Below are positions 61,715 to 64,000 of a DNA stretch of 64,000 nucleotides, piece by piece. Made by a program: the position numbers and the translations under genes. The notes beneath the pieces were generated by a model. The model was not told where the DNA came from. It worked only from the letters and a program-made list of their open reading frames with translations, and ran no database searches. Position 1 is the stretch's first letter; each line of letters begins with the position of its first letter. The DNA comes from CAVZZV01 sp963779845 (lineage in GTDB: Bacteria; Bacteroidota; Bacteroidia; Bacteroidales; GCA-2748055). The DNA is taken from positions 1,426,001-1,490,000 of the forward strand of contig CAVZZV010000005.1 of assembly GCA_963779845.1 (NCBI GenBank), read 5' to 3'.

Positions 61715-62413
61715 ATGAAACAAACCCCGCCCCTTAGTTGTAATAATGGCCTTGTAATCAGGAATCATCCACTTTTCAGGCATCTTTCCGAAAATGAAAT
61801 TAGGGACCTCCAAAATGAGATGATTGCGGAGCATTTTAACAGGGGATCCGTATTGTACAGGGAGCACAATAAAATAACCGGTTTCTATTGCATACAGCGA
61901 GGAATTATAAAAATATTCAAGACCGGATCGGATGGTAAGGAACAGATTATCCGGTTTGCAAAAAAGGGAGATATTATTGGTTTTCGTTCAGTCCTGAGCA
62001 ACGAATTGGCCTGTACCTCTGCCATGGCCATAGAAGATGCGGATACCTGCTTCATTTCCGGGCATACTTTGATTCATCTTGTACGCACCAACAGCGATTT
62101 TTCGGTGGAAATGCTGAAACTTACCTGCCGGGAACTCGGGGAGGCTAATGCCTATTTAACAGATATTGCTCAAAAATCAGTTCGCCAGAGGCTGGCGGAG
62201 GTTCTTGTTCAGCTGGAATCCGAGTTTGGGCTGGACGATGATAAAATATTGAAGATATCATTGACCCGTGAAGAACTCGCCCACATTGTTGGTACTGCAA
62301 CAGAATCTGTAATTCGTTTACTTTCTGAGTTTAAACAGGATAACTATCTTGAACTAAACGGACGAAAGATAAGAATCTTAAATCTTCCCGCCTTAATAAA
62401 GACCTCAAAATAG
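61715..62413 (+). CDS. Crp/Fnr-family transcriptional regulator
   Basis: A 232-residue regulator with an N-terminal cyclic-nucleotide-binding-like beta-barrel (about 15-140, FNRGSVLYREHNKITGFY) and a C-terminal Crp-type helix-turn-helix (LTREELAHIVGTATESVIRLLSEF). Fnr-type iron-sulfur ligation cannot be read by eye, although one Cys is near the N-terminus. It is divergent from osmC across 97 bases, suggesting an oxidative or redox signal. Confidence 0.92.
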   Translation: MKQTPPLSCNNGLVIRNHPLFRHLSENEIRDLQNEMIAEHFNRGSVLYREHNKITGFYCIQRGIIKIFKTGSDGKEQIIRFAKKGDIIGFRSVLSNELACTSAMAIEDADTCFISGHTLIHLVRTNSDFSVEMLKLTCRELGEANAYLTDIAQKSVRQRLAEVLVQLESEFGLDDDKILKISLTREELAHIVGTATESVIRLLSEFKQDNYLELNGRKIRILNLPALIKTSK

Positions 62414-62451
62414 CCCAATCCTCTGGGCCTCTCTCCAAAATTTGCAAAAAT

Positions 62452-63471
62452 TTAAAATAGCGTGTCCTGATTGGCCTTAAATTTACCCAGATGTTTATAT
62501 GCGATCAGGGTAGCTTCCCTGCCACGGGGCGTTCTTTTAAGGTAACCTTCCTTGATTAGGAAAGGTTCATAGACTTCTTCGATCGTACCGGATTCCTCTC
62601 CCACGGCAGTGGCGATGGTGGATAAGCCTACCGGTCCCCCATTAAATTTATCAATGATGGTGCTAAGGATTTTATTGTCCATCTCATCTAATCCAGATTT
62701 ATCAATATTTAAGGCTTCGAGGGAAAACCTCGTTATCTCCAGGTTGATTTCTCCGTTCCCCTTCACCTGAGCAAAATCCCTTACCCTGCGAAGCAAGGCA
62801 TTGGCTATACGCGGGGTACCCCTGCTTCGAGAGGCGATCTCAACAGAGGCATCCTTATATATTTTTACGGAAAGAATTTCAGCAGATCTACGTACAATCT
62901 TTTCAAGGGTGGCCTGATCATAATATTCAAGCAGGGAATTAATGCCAAACCGGGCACGCAACGGACTGGTGAGCAGTCCGGAACGGGTGGTTGCCCCAAT
63001 CAGGGTAAAGGGATTTAGTTTCAACTGTACCGATCGTGCACTCGGCCCCTTATCGATCATTATATCAATTGAATAATCTTCCATCGCGGAATAGAGATAC
63101 TCTTCGACAATGGGGGACAAACGGTGAATTTCATCGATAAAAAGTACGTCCCCGGGATCAAGTCCGGTTAACAGACCGGCGAGGTCTCCTGGTTTATCAA
63201 GCACGGGTCCGGAAGTTGTTTTGATACCCACGTTCAATTCATTGGCAAGGATATTTGCCAGGGTGGTTTTGCCCAGGCCGGGGGGTCCATGAAGCAAAAC
63301 ATGGTCAAGGGCTTCTTCACGCAGTTTAGCTGCTTCCACAAAGACCTTAAGGTTTCCTATAATTTTACTTTGTCCGGAAAAATCCTCAAAACATAAGGGG
63401 CGCAACCTGTTCTCGATCTCCCGGTCCCTGTCGTTATAATTCTGTTCGCTTATTTTAAATTCTTCCGTCAT
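62452..63471 (-). CDS. ruvB: Holliday junction branch migration ATPase RuvB
   Basis: AAA+ motor of the RuvAB branch-migration complex, 339 residues. Walker A is GPPGLGKTTLAN, Walker B LFIDEIHRL, sensor 1 GATTRSGLLTSPLRARFG, and the arginine-finger and C-terminal winged-helix (TPRGREAT) are all intact. No ruvA or ruvC is nearby. It follows the MORN-repeat gene by 9 bases, perhaps co-transcribed. Confidence 0.97.
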   Translation of the reverse strand: MTEEFKISEQNYNDRDREIENRLRPLCFEDFSGQSKIIGNLKVFVEAAKLREEALDHVLLHGPPGLGKTTLANILANELNVGIKTTSGPVLDKPGDLAGLLTGLDPGDVLFIDEIHRLSPIVEEYLYSAMEDYSIDIMIDKGPSARSVQLKLNPFTLIGATTRSGLLTSPLRARFGINSLLEYYDQATLEKIVRRSAEILSVKIYKDASVEIASRSRGTPRIANALLRRVRDFAQVKGNGEINLEITRFSLEALNIDKSGLDEMDNKILSTIIDKFNGGPVGLSTIATAVGEESGTIEEVYEPFLIKEGYLKRTPRGREATLIAYKHLGKFKANQDTLF

Positions 63472-63480
63472 AACCCTGGT

Positions 63481-64000
63481 TTATTTAAAGGTTCTGACAG
63501 AACCAGCGGGCAACTCCACCTTAATTCCATTAATTCGGTATTCCACATCGTTCCGGTAGGTAATGGTCATGACAATATTTCCTTCCTCATCATATTTTTT
63601 CCAGTTGTTTTCCCTTACACCCATTTCATAAAAACGTTCTTCCTTCAGATTGCCGTTCGGGTAATAAAACTTTTGTTTACCATCGGGTTGTCCCTGCACG
63701 AAATCCCCTTCAAACTGCAGCGTATTATCGGCATAATAATATTTCCAGGTCCCGGTCATTAAGCCTGTCTGATACCTCCCCTTTTCGATATGGTCGCCCA
63801 CCGAGTGGAGCCATTCCCCTTCCCTTTCACCGTTTATATAATCTCCTCCTGTAAGGATCGTACCGATGGTATCATATTCCTGCAATTGACCATCCTCCCG
63901 GCCGTTGAAATAACCCTCCTCCCGAAGAATACTGCCATCGGGATAATACCATGTCCATCTGCCATCAGGAAGGTCACGCAGGTAATTCCCTTCCTGCTCC
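63481..64000 (-). CDS. MORN/YwqK-repeat protein (5' end outside window)
   Basis: Partial gene; the frame stays open to the window's right edge, so the true start is beyond 64000. At least 173 residues are visible. The sequence consists of repeating 22-25-residue MORN-type units of the form G-x-W-x2-Y-Y-x-(D/N)-G-x-L-x2-E-G-x-(Y/F), e.g. GRWTWYYPDGSI and GTWKYYYADNTLQFEG. Such proteins are often labelled YwqK-family antitoxin, but function is unknown. A codon read as start at 63885 is only a TTG inside this frame. Confidence 0.85.
   Translation of the reverse strand, partial: EQEGNYLRDLPDGRWTWYYPDGSILREEGYFNGREDGQLQEYDTIGTILTGGDYINGEREGEWLHSVGDHIEKGRYQTGLMTGTWKYYYADNTLQFEGDFVQGQPDGKQKFYYPNGNLKEERFYEMGVRENNWKKYDEEGNIVMTITYRNDVEYRINGIKVELPAGSVRTFK

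Overview
This window reads as a dense, non-mobile piece of chromosome from a member of the phylum Bacteroidota, probably Bacteroidales-like. Support comes from lineage-typical families (DUF4271, DUF4292, a long-form DeoC, a thioester alpha-2-macroglobulin lipoprotein, the dut-TPR-DUF4292-EnvC run), from TAnnTTTG -7 boxes ahead of many genes, and from lipoprotein signals. I cannot name a genus. I see no rRNA, tRNA, CRISPR array, insertion sequence or prophage.

Layout. 1-5.7 kb: MFS carrier, SRPBCC protein, a GH3 glycosidase lipoprotein and a divergent CBM9-like/SGNH esterase. 5.8-10.8 kb: rsgA, a membrane PAS-receiver-receiver protein with no kinase core, selU (mnmH) and an unknown protein. 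10.8-17.4 kb (minus): U32 protein, histidine kinase, AsmA-like protein, pepE and a ThiF/MoeB-like enzyme. 17.5-24.3 kb (minus): an ECF sigma / membrane anti-sigma / repeat-bearing beta-barrel module, directly downstream of a zeaxanthin-type carotenoid cluster (crtI, crtB, crtZ, crtYcd). 24.4-28.2 kb (plus): dtd, mazG, deoC, DUF4271, hemD, rnpA. 28.3-38.9 kb: alpha-2-macroglobulin and PBP1C genes, separated by an AT-rich pair (PagL-like barrel, GIN-domain lipoprotein) and an alpha/beta-hydrolase remnant; then a TfoX-like gene and an S41 protease. 41-49.7 kb: a MoaD-like protein, polA, queD, an ArsR regulator, a polyprenyl synthase, uvrC and ade. 49.6-49.9 kb: two perfect parS-like palindromes. 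49.9-59.2 kb (minus): one long housekeeping and envelope operon (epimerase, flippase, dut, TPR, DUF4292, EnvC, RsbW-like ATPase, ybeY, mnmG). 59.5-64 kb: a cyclophilin, pheS, OsmC, Crp/Fnr, ruvB and a MORN-repeat protein cut by the window end.

How the parts fit. crtI-B-Z-Y would take geranylgeranyl diphosphate through phytoene, lycopene and beta-carotene to zeaxanthin. The polyprenyl synthase at 45 kb looks more like a long-chain quinone-tail enzyme than a dedicated GGPP synthase. The alpha-2-macroglobulin, PBP1C, PagL-like, GIN, EnvC-like, AsmA-like and flippase genes make cell-envelope upkeep a major theme. The signal I find most novel is the ECF module: TGTAAC-N16-CGTC occurs with identical spacing upstream of the sigma gene and upstream of the barrel gene, the barrel protein starts with five exact 18-residue repeats, and the putative anti-sigma factor has a duplicated N-terminal module without zinc ligands. 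The parS pair, the heptamer repeat at the 3' end of rnpA (where yidD would be expected), and the kinase-less hybrid protein also merit a second look.
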